From assembly GCA_046329585.1 (NCBI GenBank), contig JAXLUI010000001.1:2976001-3040000 (forward strand): a stretch of DNA of 64,000 nucleotides. The letters are read 5' to 3'. Position numbers and translations under genes: made by a program. The notes beneath the pieces were generated by a model that worked only from the letters and a program-made list of their open reading frames with translations, did not search any database and was not told where the DNA came from. This stretch comes from DLKC01 sp002478885. Lineage in GTDB: Bacteria > Bacteroidota > Bacteroidia > Chitinophagales > Chitinophagaceae. Positions 54,793-62,178 of the stretch are shown piece after piece (positions within the stretch are counted from its first letter, which is position 1; the number at the start of each line of letters is the position of its first letter).

Positions 54793-55017
54793 TTACCGGA
54801 AATCCGGGCTTTCCGTATTGTTCTTGTCAGCTTCTTTTGGGCGCTCGGCCAGCAGGTACGATTTGCGGGGCTCTGGTACCGCGTCATAGTCATACGGGCA
54901 ATGCAGGCAGCCATTGCCACAGCAATAACCCCGCTCCAGGTGATGGGCCATGGTAAGCACCATCAGCCCCGCCTGGTTAAAATAATAATCTTTATGCTCA
55001 GTCAGCGTTCTGCTCAC
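54793..55017 (-). CDS. DUF5522-type small Cys-rich protein
   Basis: 74 residues. The conserved block YYFNQAGLMVLTMAHHLERG followed by YCCGNGCLHCPYDYD has four cysteines that look like a zinc or Fe-S site. Family DUF5522, function unknown. It overlaps the end of trmB by 20 bp and precedes the alkyltransferase-like gene by 9 bp, so the three form one operon. Confidence 0.85.
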   Translation of the reverse strand: MSRTLTEHKDYYFNQAGLMVLTMAHHLERGYCCGNGCLHCPYDYDAVPEPRKSYLLAERPKEADKNNTESPDFR

Positions 55018-55702
55018 GCATCATGTTTTTAAAAGGTTCATCAAGCTCAGCAGGCAACCCCCCGGTTAGCCTGAATTGCAGGTAATGAATGGTATTGGTC
55101 CCGGCAATATCAAGGCCCTCATAATGGGTCTTGATCTGAAGCTCCGCGCTTAACCCGGGTGACTGGTAAACATTGTCAAGGTCCTGTAACAACGCAAGGC
55201 CGTAAAAGTTGATGACCGCCTTGGTGAAACGGTAAAGATCGGGGCTGTCGGTCTTCAGGTTCACTGTTCCGCCCGCTTTCAGTATTTGCCGATACAGCCG
55301 CAGGAACCGAGGGTGCGTTAACCGTTTCTTCATCTTCGAGAACCGCAACTGCGGGTCAGGAAAGGTAATCCAGATCTCGCTTACCTCGCCCGCGGCAAAA
55401 TAATCCGTGATCTTCTCTATCTCCGTCCGCAAAAAACCAACGTTGTCCAGGCCCTCATCCAGTGCGGTCTTCGCACCCTTCCAGATCCGGTTGCCTTTAA
55501 GGTCAACACCAAGGAAGTTCTGGTTCTTATACAATCTCCCCAGCCCGACCGCATACTCCCCCTTCCCGCAGGCAAGCTCCAGGCTGATGGGGTGGTCGTT
55601 TTTAAAGAATGCCCCCCATTGGCCGGGCATACCGGCCGGGTACTCCAGCACATTTGCAAACTGCCTTATAGCTTCAAAACGGATGAGTTTTTTTTGTCCC
55701 AT
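54998..55702 (-). CDS. trmB: tRNA (guanine(46)-N7)-methyltransferase
   Basis: 234 residues. SAM-binding motif LELACGKGEYAVGLG, VDLKGNRIWKGAKTA, the active-site segment EIWITFPDPQLRFSKMKKRLTHPRFL, and NLKTDSPDLYRFT are all TrmB hallmarks. It methylates G46 in the variable loop of tRNAs. It is the first gene of a minus-strand operon with DUF5522 and the alkyltransferase-like gene. The start at ATG 55702 matches the family start (MGQKKLIRFEAI). Confidence 0.95.
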   Translation of the reverse strand: MGQKKLIRFEAIRQFANVLEYPAGMPGQWGAFFKNDHPISLELACGKGEYAVGLGRLYKNQNFLGVDLKGNRIWKGAKTALDEGLDNVGFLRTEIEKITDYFAAGEVSEIWITFPDPQLRFSKMKKRLTHPRFLRLYRQILKAGGTVNLKTDSPDLYRFTKAVINFYGLALLQDLDNVYQSPGLSAELQIKTHYEGLDIAGTNTIHYLQFRLTGGLPAELDEPFKNMMREQNAD

Positions 55703-55833
55703 AAAACTGCAAATGTAACATCCTCTGAAAACAGGGCAACAGCAATTATCCGCACCGGCACGGCCACGCTCCGCGGCAGGTAAAAAACCGGTTAGCCCTG
55801 CTTAAGAATCACTGAAATTTTTTATGGTCTTCG

Positions 55834-55845
55834 GCAAACGTTTGC
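55834..55845. promoter_or_regulatory. LacI-type operator-like palindrome
   Basis: GCAAACGTTTGC is a perfect 12-bp palindrome with a CG centre, as in LacI/GalR-family operators. TATATTTA (55847-55854), a near match to the Bacteroidota -7 box, follows directly, and the GH109-like gene starts 47 bp downstream. Repression by a LacI-type sugar regulator is inferred. Confidence 0.45.
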
Positions 55846-55892
55846 GTATATTTAATTGCTTATCTGTTTTTAAGTTCGTTCAAAATTGTAGC

Positions 55893-57281
55893 ATGCAGGA
55901 AAATTACAGCCGCAGGAAATTCATCCGCAACTCCGCGCTTACAGGGGCGGCATTATCTGTTGCCGGCTCCTCCGTAAAAGCATTCGGGGCAGAGAAAAAA
56001 GACACCGTCAGGCTGGGTATGATTGCCGTTGGCTTAAGAGGACAGTCACACCTCGAAGAAATGCTTAAACGCAACGACGTGGAGATCGTTGCAATGGCCG
56101 ATCCGGATAAGGGCATGATGGCTGCAGCACAAAAACTCGTGGCACAATACAACAAAAAAGCGCCGGTTGAATATACCAATGGCCCTACCGATTATAAGAA
56201 CCTTTTAAAACGGAACGATATCGACGCCGTCTTCATCGCTTCTCCCTGGGAATGGCATATTCCGCAGGGTGTCGATGCGCTGCATGCCGGCAAGATCGTT
56301 GCCATGGAAGTCTGCGGTGCGATCAAATTGCAGGATTGCTGGGATATTGTGGATGCGCACGAAAAAACCAAAGTGCCCATCATGGTCATGGAGAATGTCT
56401 GCTACCGCCGCGATATAATGGCGGTGCTCAACATGGTGCAAAAGGGCTTGTTTGGTGAAGTGCTGCACCTGCAGGGTGGCTATGAACATGACCTTCGTGG
56501 CGTATTGTTCAACGATGGCGTCTCTGCTTACGCACAGGGCGTGGAGTTTGGCGACAAAGGCTTCAGCGAAGCAAAATGGAGGACAAATCACTATGTAAAC
56601 CGCAACGGCGAGCTCTATCCTACACATGGCCTCGGACCTGTTGCCAACATGATCGATATCAACCGCGGCAACCGCCTCACGGCGCTGTCATCAGTGTCAA
56701 CAAAGGCCATGGGGCTGCACCGCTATATCGTTAATAACCCCAAAGGCGGCGAGAACCACCCCAATGCAAAGGTGAAATTCAAGGAGGGTGATATCGTTAC
56801 CACGCAAATACAAACTGCCAACGGGCAAACCATCGTATTAACACACGATACCTCATCCCCGCGCCCCTACAACCTTGGCTTCAGGGTACAGGGTACAGAC
56901 GGGCTCTGGCAAGACTTCCACGCCGGTGGTTTCGACGAGGGCTTTGTTTATGTGGAAGGCAAGAGCGAACCGCATACCTGGGACAATTCTAAAAAGTGGT
57001 TCGACGAATATGATCACCCGCTCTGGAAAAGGTTTTCAAAAGAAGCAGAAGGCGCAGGCCATGGCGGCATGGATTTCTTTGTCGACAACGCCTTTATCGA
57101 ATGCATCAAACGCGATGCTCCCTTCCCGCTCGATGTGTACGACCTCGCAACATGGTACGCGATCACGCCGCTCAGTGAGAAGTCCATCGCCGAAGGCGGA
57201 ACCATGCAATACATTCCCGATTTTACCAGGGGCAAATGGCGCACAAGAAAACGCGCATTTGGCCTCAGCGACGAATACTAA
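55893..57281 (+). CDS. Gfo/Idh/MocA oxidoreductase, GH109-like (alpha-N-acetylgalactosaminidase type)
   Basis: 462 residues from ATG 55893; a longer frame starts 23 codons upstream but runs over the promoter-like region. A twin-arginine signal (SRRKFIRNSALTGAALSVAG) directs export. The NAD-binding Rossmann part (RLGMIAVGLRGQSHLEEML) is followed by MEVCGAIKLQDCWD, VMENVCYRRDIMAVLNMVQ, GYEHDLRGV, YPTHGLGPVANMIDINRGNR and GHGGMDFFVDNAFIE, which match the Bacteroidota GH109 pattern. Such enzymes remove alpha-linked N-acetylgalactosamine through an NAD-dependent oxidation-elimination cycle. Other substrates are possible. A terminator follows at 57313. Confidence 0.88.
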   Translation: MQENYSRRKFIRNSALTGAALSVAGSSVKAFGAEKKDTVRLGMIAVGLRGQSHLEEMLKRNDVEIVAMADPDKGMMAAAQKLVAQYNKKAPVEYTNGPTDYKNLLKRNDIDAVFIASPWEWHIPQGVDALHAGKIVAMEVCGAIKLQDCWDIVDAHEKTKVPIMVMENVCYRRDIMAVLNMVQKGLFGEVLHLQGGYEHDLRGVLFNDGVSAYAQGVEFGDKGFSEAKWRTNHYVNRNGELYPTHGLGPVANMIDINRGNRLTALSSVSTKAMGLHRYIVNNPKGGENHPNAKVKFKEGDIVTTQIQTANGQTIVLTHDTSSPRPYNLGFRVQGTDGLWQDFHAGGFDEGFVYVEGKSEPHTWDNSKKWFDEYDHPLWKRFSKEAEGAGHGGMDFFVDNAFIECIKRDAPFPLDVYDLATWYAITPLSEKSIAEGGTMQYIPDFTRGKWRTRKRAFGLSDEY

Positions 57282-57312
57282 ATCTTTACTAACAAGCAGT
57301 TAGTTATGGTAA

Positions 57313-57342
57313 AGCGGTTGTGTTCTCACAACTGCTTTTTTT
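57313..57342 (+). terminator. Terminator of the GH109-like gene
   Basis: AGCGGTTGT (57313-57321) pairs with ACAACTGCT (57328-57336), one G-T wobble, followed by a run of T to 57342. Confidence 0.85.
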
Positions 57343-57348
57343 ATGTAC

Positions 57349-57383
57349 CCGGCTGCAGCACCCGGTGCAACGTCTCTTGCGTC
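57349..57383 (-). repeat. Intergenic repeat copy 19, left half (split by IS)
   Basis: TGTACCCGGCT followed by CTCTTGCGTCG: the outer end and start of the arm as in copy 13. The arm continues on the far side of the IS element at 59756 (CTTGCGTCGCACTCTTGTAC). Confidence 0.7.
57376..57383. repeat. Target-site duplication, left (CTTGCGTC)
   Basis: The 8 bp repeat exactly at 59756-59763, on the other side of the element. A ninth base (G) also matches but is the first base of the element on this side. Confidence 0.75.
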
Positions 57384-57409
57384 GGACACAACATATAATA
57401 AGGGACAAG
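57384..57409 (+). repeat. Left terminal inverted repeat of the IS element
   Basis: Starts GGACACAACATATAATAAGG and continues to GACAAG. It pairs with the right end with four mismatches, three of them at positions 3-5. Confidence 0.8.
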
Positions 57410-57457
57410 AAGATGAAATTAGTTATAAATGTGAATATAAATTTGGTATTACCGAGT

Positions 57458-57868
57458 TCACGGAAATTGCTTCGAAAACTGTTGAGCCATTTGATTTAAT
57501 GTGTCCTTTACTGAATCAAATGAATCGTTTGGAATATCCTTTAGATATGTTTTTTTTTGTTGTTCAGAAGCAAATTGAAACGCCTTTAAACATTCAATTG
57601 AATGTTTCACCACTTCATACAATTCAACTGCCGTAACTCCATTTACAATGGTTAATTCATATTTAGATTGTGACTTTAGTACATCTAATGATATAGATTT
57701 AGATGGAAATTCTGTGTACACCAAAAAGGCATCAATTTTTAATTCAATTGTAGATGCTTTTTTCTTTGCATCAAATTTGAATTTTATTGACTTTTCATAT
57801 AGCCCCTTTTCTTTTATTGGTTCTAATTTGGAATAAAGTGTTCCACCGTATGCAACTTGTTTTAGCAT
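57458..57868 (-). CDS. Hypothetical passenger protein of the IS element
   Basis: 136 residues from ATG 57868 (a TTG two codons upstream is also possible). It has strand-rich N-terminal (YGGTLYSKLEPIKEKG; SIKFKFDAKKKASTIELKID) and helical C-terminal parts, with protein-like composition and no known family. It is divergent from the transposase, whose start is 38 bp away. A plus-strand ORF opposite it (57343-57636) reads less like protein and starts outside the element. Its function in the element is unknown; toxin-antitoxin or regulatory roles are only guesses. Confidence 0.65.
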   Translation of the reverse strand: MLKQVAYGGTLYSKLEPIKEKGLYEKSIKFKFDAKKKASTIELKIDAFLVYTEFPSKSISLDVLKSQSKYELTIVNGVTAVELYEVVKHSIECLKAFQFASEQQKKTYLKDIPNDSFDSVKDTLNQMAQQFSKQFP

Positions 57869-57906
57869 AAACAATAAGTCGTTTTGAGACTACTAAAATA
57901 CCTAAT

Positions 57907-58830
57907 ATGTTCAAGAATTTACACGAAATGATAACCAAGATGCCGGACGAAGAAACTTGTAGAAAGTATCTGGCAGACCAAAGATGGAAAGACGGTAAGG
58001 CTATTTGCCCTTATTGTGGTCATGATAAGTGTTATGTTATTGAAGGTGGGAAACGTTATAAATGTGGTTCTAAGGAATGTTATAAGAAGTTTAGCGTAAC
58101 AGTAGGGACAATATTTGAAGCAAGCAATATACCATTGCAAAAGTGGTTTATGGCTTTCTTTGTAGTATCAGCACATAAGAAAGGGATTAGTTCTTATCAG
58201 TTAGGAAAGGATATTGGTGTTACTCAAAAAAGTGCATGGTTTATGATACACAGGATAAGAGAATTGATGAGACCAAAAGAAGCTACAATGTTAGATACTT
58301 TGGTTGAAGTAGATGAAACCTATGTAGGTGGGAAAATGAAAAATAAGCATAAGTCAATACGTAATAAAGCCCATGTAGATAATGTAAGCCATACCCAAAA
58401 TAAGACCGGAGTTATGGGTTATTTACAAAGAGATAAAGAATTAAAGTTGGTTATAATGGACACAGAAAAGACTTTAAAAGAACAGGTAAAAGAAAACGTT
58501 GCTCCCGAAGCAGTAATAGTTACCGATGGGCTTAATGCTTATAGAGGTTTAGATAAGGATTTTGAAGGTCATGAAATAGTAAACCATATGGAAGATGAAT
58601 ATGTAAGAGGGTTATTTCACACAAATAGCGTAGAAGGGTCTTTTGGGCTATTTAAACGCATGATTTACGGTATATATCACCAAACAAGTAAAAAGCATTT
58701 ACACAGGTATTGCGATGAATTTACATACCGTTACAATAGCCGTAAACTGAAAGATGCTGATAGGTTTAATATTTCTTTGTCAAGAGTTGAAGGGCGGTTA
58801 GATTATAAAACACTTACAGGCAAGCAATAG
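57907..58830 (+). CDS. IS1595-family (ISXO2-like) transposase
   Basis: 307 residues, intact. An N-terminal zinc ribbon (CPYCGHDKCYVIEGGKRYKC...CYKKFSVTVGTIFE) is followed by the helix-turn-helix-like SSYQLGKDIGVTQKSAWFMIHRIRELM. The DDE-type catalytic core begins VEVDETYVGGK, with VIVTDGLNAYRGL as the second Asp and the third acidic or Asn residue in FHTNSVEGSFGLFKR (a DDN/DDE-type end typical of IS1595). The C-terminal RYCDEFTYRYNSRK closes the family pattern. It should mobilise the flanking element. Confidence 0.95.
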   Translation: MFKNLHEMITKMPDEETCRKYLADQRWKDGKAICPYCGHDKCYVIEGGKRYKCGSKECYKKFSVTVGTIFEASNIPLQKWFMAFFVVSAHKKGISSYQLGKDIGVTQKSAWFMIHRIRELMRPKEATMLDTLVEVDETYVGGKMKNKHKSIRNKAHVDNVSHTQNKTGVMGYLQRDKELKLVIMDTEKTLKEQVKENVAPEAVIVTDGLNAYRGLDKDFEGHEIVNHMEDEYVRGLFHTNSVEGSFGLFKRMIYGIYHQTSKKHLHRYCDEFTYRYNSRKLKDADRFNISLSRVEGRLDYKTLTGKQ

Positions 58831-58896
58831 ATTTACGTAAACTTTACGTAATCAAACGATATAAACGTTTTAAAAGTTCTTTGTATCTTGTAACCT

Positions 58897-59040
58897 ATGA
58901 AATCCAAAAAGAGCGATAAAAAACCACCTAAAAAGCCCACCAAATACGATACTTCAATAAAAGTAGATGCTTCATTCGATGAACTACTAAGTAAGGCTAT
59001 TGATACTCCTGTAAAGAATAGTAAAATCAATAAAAAATAG
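58897..59040 (+). CDS. Small KVDASFDELLSKA-type protein
   Basis: 47 residues, beginning MKSKKSDKKPPKKPTKYDTS and continuing IKVDASFDELLSKAI. A Lys/Pro-rich basic N-terminus precedes a short amphipathic helix. It is too short for most gene finders but sits 66 bp after the transposase in a protein-like frame. Short proteins with a KVDASFDEL core are, in my recollection, frequent in Bacteroidota beside IS-type transposases; I cannot verify this here. The role is unknown. Confidence 0.6.
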   Translation: MKSKKSDKKPPKKPTKYDTSIKVDASFDELLSKAIDTPVKNSKINKK

Positions 59041-59049
59041 TATTTCGCT

Positions 59050-59699
59050 ATGAAAGATGAAATACTGGAATATTTATACAATAACGATACAGGGAATATA
59101 TTGATTTACATGAATTCCTTTATGCCATTTTGCCACACAAAAATCAAGAAATAGTCGTACCCATTTTAGAACGAATAGGGAAAGACGATTTAGCACATTT
59201 TGAAGGTCAAATAAATAGAATTGGGAAAAATGATTACAAACTACCTGAATCAATAGTAAGAGGCAAAATAACTGGGTTTGGAAGAATTTATATTGAAAAT
59301 TTAATTAAGCAAAAAAGATTTGAATCATTGGTAGAAAAACAAGCGATATCAATCCTTGACACTAACGCATCTGTAATAAAAACCAATTTATCTACAAATA
59401 GGAATTATAAAGACCAGCAAAAAACCACAAGATTATCGCTACAAATAGCGGTAATGGCTGTAATAGTAGCATTTCTTAGCTTTTTAGGAACTATTTACCA
59501 AGTATATATATCAATAGCACTACCGACCCAAGAGATAGAACAATTAGAGCAAAAGCTAACACAAGAGATAGACAGTCTGATGCAAATTCAGAAAAATTCC
59601 TCGAAAAATCTTCCGATAAAAACGGATAATTTAGAAAAGAAAAATGCTTCTTTAACTGATTCCGTAACACCTACTCCAGTAACCAAAAGAGCCAAATGA
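59050..59699 (+). pseudogene. Passenger membrane-anchored protein, frameshifted
   Basis: The frame from ATG 59050 (MKDEILEYLYNNDTG) runs out at about 59154, but a second frame beginning within 59085-59100 continues in protein-like fashion (EYIDLHEFLYAILPHKNQEI), then VVPILERIGKDDLAHFEGQ and on to 59699. Joining the two gives about 216 residues, with one membrane helix (LSLQIAVMAVIVAFLSFLGT) and a coiled-coil-like tail (EIEQLEQKLTQEIDSLMQI). The second frame's first listed start (a TTG at 59130) would cut the conserved N-terminal part. Either a real frameshift or a base error near 59090 explains it. Family not recognised. Confidence 0.6.
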
Positions 59700-59729
59700 G
59701 AATTTCGGAAAACCCTACTCTTTACTATA

Positions 59730-59755
59730 CTTGTCCCTTATTGTATGTTGATACC
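59730..59755 (-). repeat. Right terminal inverted repeat of the IS element
   Basis: CTTGTCCCTTATTGTATGTT, then GATACC, the complement of the left end apart from four bases. It abuts the target duplication at 59756. Confidence 0.8.
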
Positions 59756-59776
59756 CTTGCGTCGCACTCTTGTACT
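59756..59776 (-). repeat. Target-site duplication and right half of split repeat copy 19
   Basis: CTTGCGTC duplicated from 57376, then GCACTCTTGTAC. Without the element and one duplicate, the text reads as one continuous inverted-orientation copy of the intergenic repeat. Confidence 0.75.
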
Positions 59777-60010
59777 GAAAATCCTTAAGCGGCTTTTTTC
59801 TTTATCTCTTTGTTGCATGTAGCACAAAAGAAATGCTATGACCCGCAAACATGCAGTGCACAATGACATCCATAAGCTCAGTACAAAAGTGGACAAGTAC
59901 TTAGGCTGGGCAATAGAGCAATTCATGCTGTTATGCTGAAGCCGCAGGTACAGCGGTACAGTCCAACACAGGCCATGCCGCCCCGGCATATTCTTTGTGT
60001 TCCTTCCGCT

Positions 60011-61327
60011 ATGATCAGAAAATTCATGTTTGCAACAGGCATAGAGAATAGTGTTCCGTTGATCAACAACGGGCGCAAGCGTGTAGATGAGATGGAAAAA
60101 TGCGGCCATTATAAACACTGGAAAAAAGACATCGACCTGGTAAAAGAAATGAATATACAGGTGCTGCGTTATGGCCCGCCTATCCACAAAACCTTTCTTG
60201 GTCCCGGTAAGTACGATTGGGAGTTTTCCGATACCGTATTCCGTTACATGCGCAGGCAGGAGATCATTCCGATAGTTGATCTTTGCCATTTTGGTGTGCC
60301 CGACTGGATAGGCAACTTTCAGAACAACGACTTCCCGGAACTGTTTGCCTCCTATGCAGCAGCCTTTGCCAAACGTTACCCCTGGGTGCAATTATACACA
60401 CCCATCAACGAAATGTACATCTGCGCATTATTTTCCGCATATTATGGCTGGTGGAATGAACAGCTCACAACGGACAGGTCTTTTGTTACTGCGCTCAAGA
60501 TAATTGTAAAAGCCAATGTGCTCGCCATGCAGGCCATACTGGAAATAAGGCCCGATGCGATTTTCATCCAGAGTGAATCATCAGAATACTACCACGCAGA
60601 AAACCCCAAAGCGATAAAACCCGCCGAGCTGATGAATGCAAGAAGGTTCCTGTCACTCGACCTGAATTATGGCAGGCAGGTGGAATCGGAGATGTATGAA
60701 TACCTGATGGACAATGGTATGACAAGAGAAGAATACCACTTCTTCCTTGACAACCAGTTGAAACGTTATTGCATCATGGGCAACGATTATTATGTAACCA
60801 ATGAACACAGCGTTTCAGCCGATGGCAGCACCCGCGCCTCAGGCGAGATCTTCGGCTATAATGTCATCACATTGCAATACTACGACCGCTACCGCATCCC
60901 CGTAATGCACACCGAAACCAACCTGGTGCAAGGCCCTTCCGGTAACGAAGCGGTGAATTGGTTATGGAAAGAATGGGCAAACGTGATCAGGGTGCGCAAT
61001 GATGGCGTTCCGATTGTCGGGTTTACCTGGTATTCCCTGACTGACCAGGTCGACTGGGACAGTGCCCTGCGGGAAGACAACAACAATGTAAATCCATTGG
61101 GCTTGTACGATCTCGACCGCAACATCAGACCTGTGGGCGAATCATACAAGCAACTCATCAATGAATGGCGGGAAGTGTTGCCTACCCAAAGCAATTGCCT
61201 GCATGTACCGGTCGTCCGTCCAGGTGCACACCGGATGGTTAAACAGGCCAACATTATAACACAGCACGACGAAAGAAACGATTCTACCACGAACAGCCTG
61301 TTACAGGCATCAAAGAAATCAACATGA
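60011..61327 (+). CDS. Glycoside hydrolase family 1-like protein
   Basis: 438 residues from ATG 60011 (MIRKFMFATGIENS); an earlier in-frame ATG at 59933 adds a segment without family character. It is a GH1-like barrel: LRYGPPIHKTFLGPGKYDWEFSDTVFRYMRRQ, LCHFGVPDWIG, the acid/base Glu in LYTPINEMYI, and a likely nucleophile Glu in MHTETNLVQG. Strand order and length are near the GH1 norm. It is a cytoplasmic-looking beta-glycosidase-like protein; substrate unknown. The SDR gene overlaps its stop codon by 4 bp (ATGA), so the two are co-translated. Confidence 0.85.
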   Translation: MIRKFMFATGIENSVPLINNGRKRVDEMEKCGHYKHWKKDIDLVKEMNIQVLRYGPPIHKTFLGPGKYDWEFSDTVFRYMRRQEIIPIVDLCHFGVPDWIGNFQNNDFPELFASYAAAFAKRYPWVQLYTPINEMYICALFSAYYGWWNEQLTTDRSFVTALKIIVKANVLAMQAILEIRPDAIFIQSESSEYYHAENPKAIKPAELMNARRFLSLDLNYGRQVESEMYEYLMDNGMTREEYHFFLDNQLKRYCIMGNDYYVTNEHSVSADGSTRASGEIFGYNVITLQYYDRYRIPVMHTETNLVQGPSGNEAVNWLWKEWANVIRVRNDGVPIVGFTWYSLTDQVDWDSALREDNNNVNPLGLYDLDRNIRPVGESYKQLINEWREVLPTQSNCLHVPVVRPGAHRMVKQANIITQHDERNDSTTNSLLQASKKST

Positions 61328-62061
61328 GATTTACCAACAGAACGGTGATCGTTACCGGTGCAGCCAGCGGTATTGGATTGGCCATCGCCCGCCGTTTCTG
61401 CGAAGAAGGCGCAAACACAGTATTGGCTGACCTGCATATGGATTTACTTGATAAAGCTGTTGAAGAATTAAGGCAGTACAGCAACGCAAAGCCATTACCG
61501 GTACAATGTGATGTGAGCAGGGAAGAACAGGTAAGTGACACTGTTGCTGCCGCCCTGGCTCACTTTGGAACACTCGACATAATAGTCAACAACGCCGGCT
61601 TAATGATCTTCAAAAAACTGGAAGAGCATACCGCTGAAGACTGGATGCGTATCCTCGCAGTGGACCTGCTTGGCGCCTTTTATTTCATTAAACATGCCTT
61701 TCTCAATATGCCAAAAGGTGGCGCCATAGTGAACATCTCCAGCATACACGCCCTTGAAACAACGCCAATGGTTACGGGCTATGCTGCTGCCAAAGCCGCT
61801 GTGATTTCTCTTACCCGGTCCGCTGCAATTGAAGGTAAAGAGAAAGGGATACGGGTAAATGCCATTCTGCCCGGCGCGGTGGACACGCCGATGTTGTGGC
61901 AAAACCCCAATATAAAAGCCGGGCTGGAACAGGTGAACAAAGACAGCATCGGGAAACCCGAAGACATTGCCGCCGTGGCAGCCTTCCTGGCTTCAGATGA
62001 AGCTGCATTCGTACAGGGTGCTATGATAGAAGTGGATGGCGGAAGGTTGGACCGGCTGTAG
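61324..62061 (+). CDS. SDR family oxidoreductase
   Basis: 245 residues. Classical SDR: TGAASGIGLAIARRF cofactor motif, NNAGLM, the catalytic Ser in VNISSIHA and YAAAK (YxxxK), and the C-terminal GAMIEVDGG. It probably oxidises or reduces a sugar or polyol hydroxyl, given tight coupling (4-bp overlap) to the GH1-like gene. The exact substrate is unknown. It is the last gene of that unit. Confidence 0.9.
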   Translation: MRFTNRTVIVTGAASGIGLAIARRFCEEGANTVLADLHMDLLDKAVEELRQYSNAKPLPVQCDVSREEQVSDTVAAALAHFGTLDIIVNNAGLMIFKKLEEHTAEDWMRILAVDLLGAFYFIKHAFLNMPKGGAIVNISSIHALETTPMVTGYAAAKAAVISLTRSAAIEGKEKGIRVNAILPGAVDTPMLWQNPNIKAGLEQVNKDSIGKPEDIAAVAAFLASDEAAFVQGAMIEVDGGRLDRL

Positions 62062-62090
62062 TTTTGCATTTAGCCCGGCTATGGAGGCCA

Positions 62091-62110
62091 GCACAAGGGT
62101 GCGACGCAAC
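62091..62110 (+). repeat. Intergenic repeat, copy 20
   Basis: GCACAAGGGTGCGACGCAAC with AGCCCGGCT at 62072 and again at 62131. It fills the convergent gap between the SDR gene and hemL. Confidence 0.7.
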
Positions 62111-62178
62111 AGGCGTTGCTACCAGTGCAGCAGCCCGGCTCCCAATGAGTTAAATACATTAGCTATCATCGATTCGCT

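Larger units (their letters stand above)
57384..59755 (+). mobile_element. IS1595-family insertion element with passenger genes
   Basis: About 2.37 kb. The terminal inverted repeats begin with GG at both ends; 23 of 27 bases match, including CAACATAYAATAAGGGACAA (left 57389-57408; right as its complement ending at 59750). 8-bp target duplications CTTGCGTC flank it. The element carries an IS1595 transposase, a divergent unknown gene (57458-57868), a 47-codon gene (58897-59040), and a frameshifted membrane-protein gene. Its AT content is clearly higher than the surroundings, suggesting recent arrival from elsewhere. Confidence 0.85.

Noticed and set aside
57343..57636. Plus-strand ORF of 97 residues at the left end of the IS element
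   Set aside because: It starts outside the element, crosses the terminal repeat and overlaps a more protein-like minus-strand ORF.
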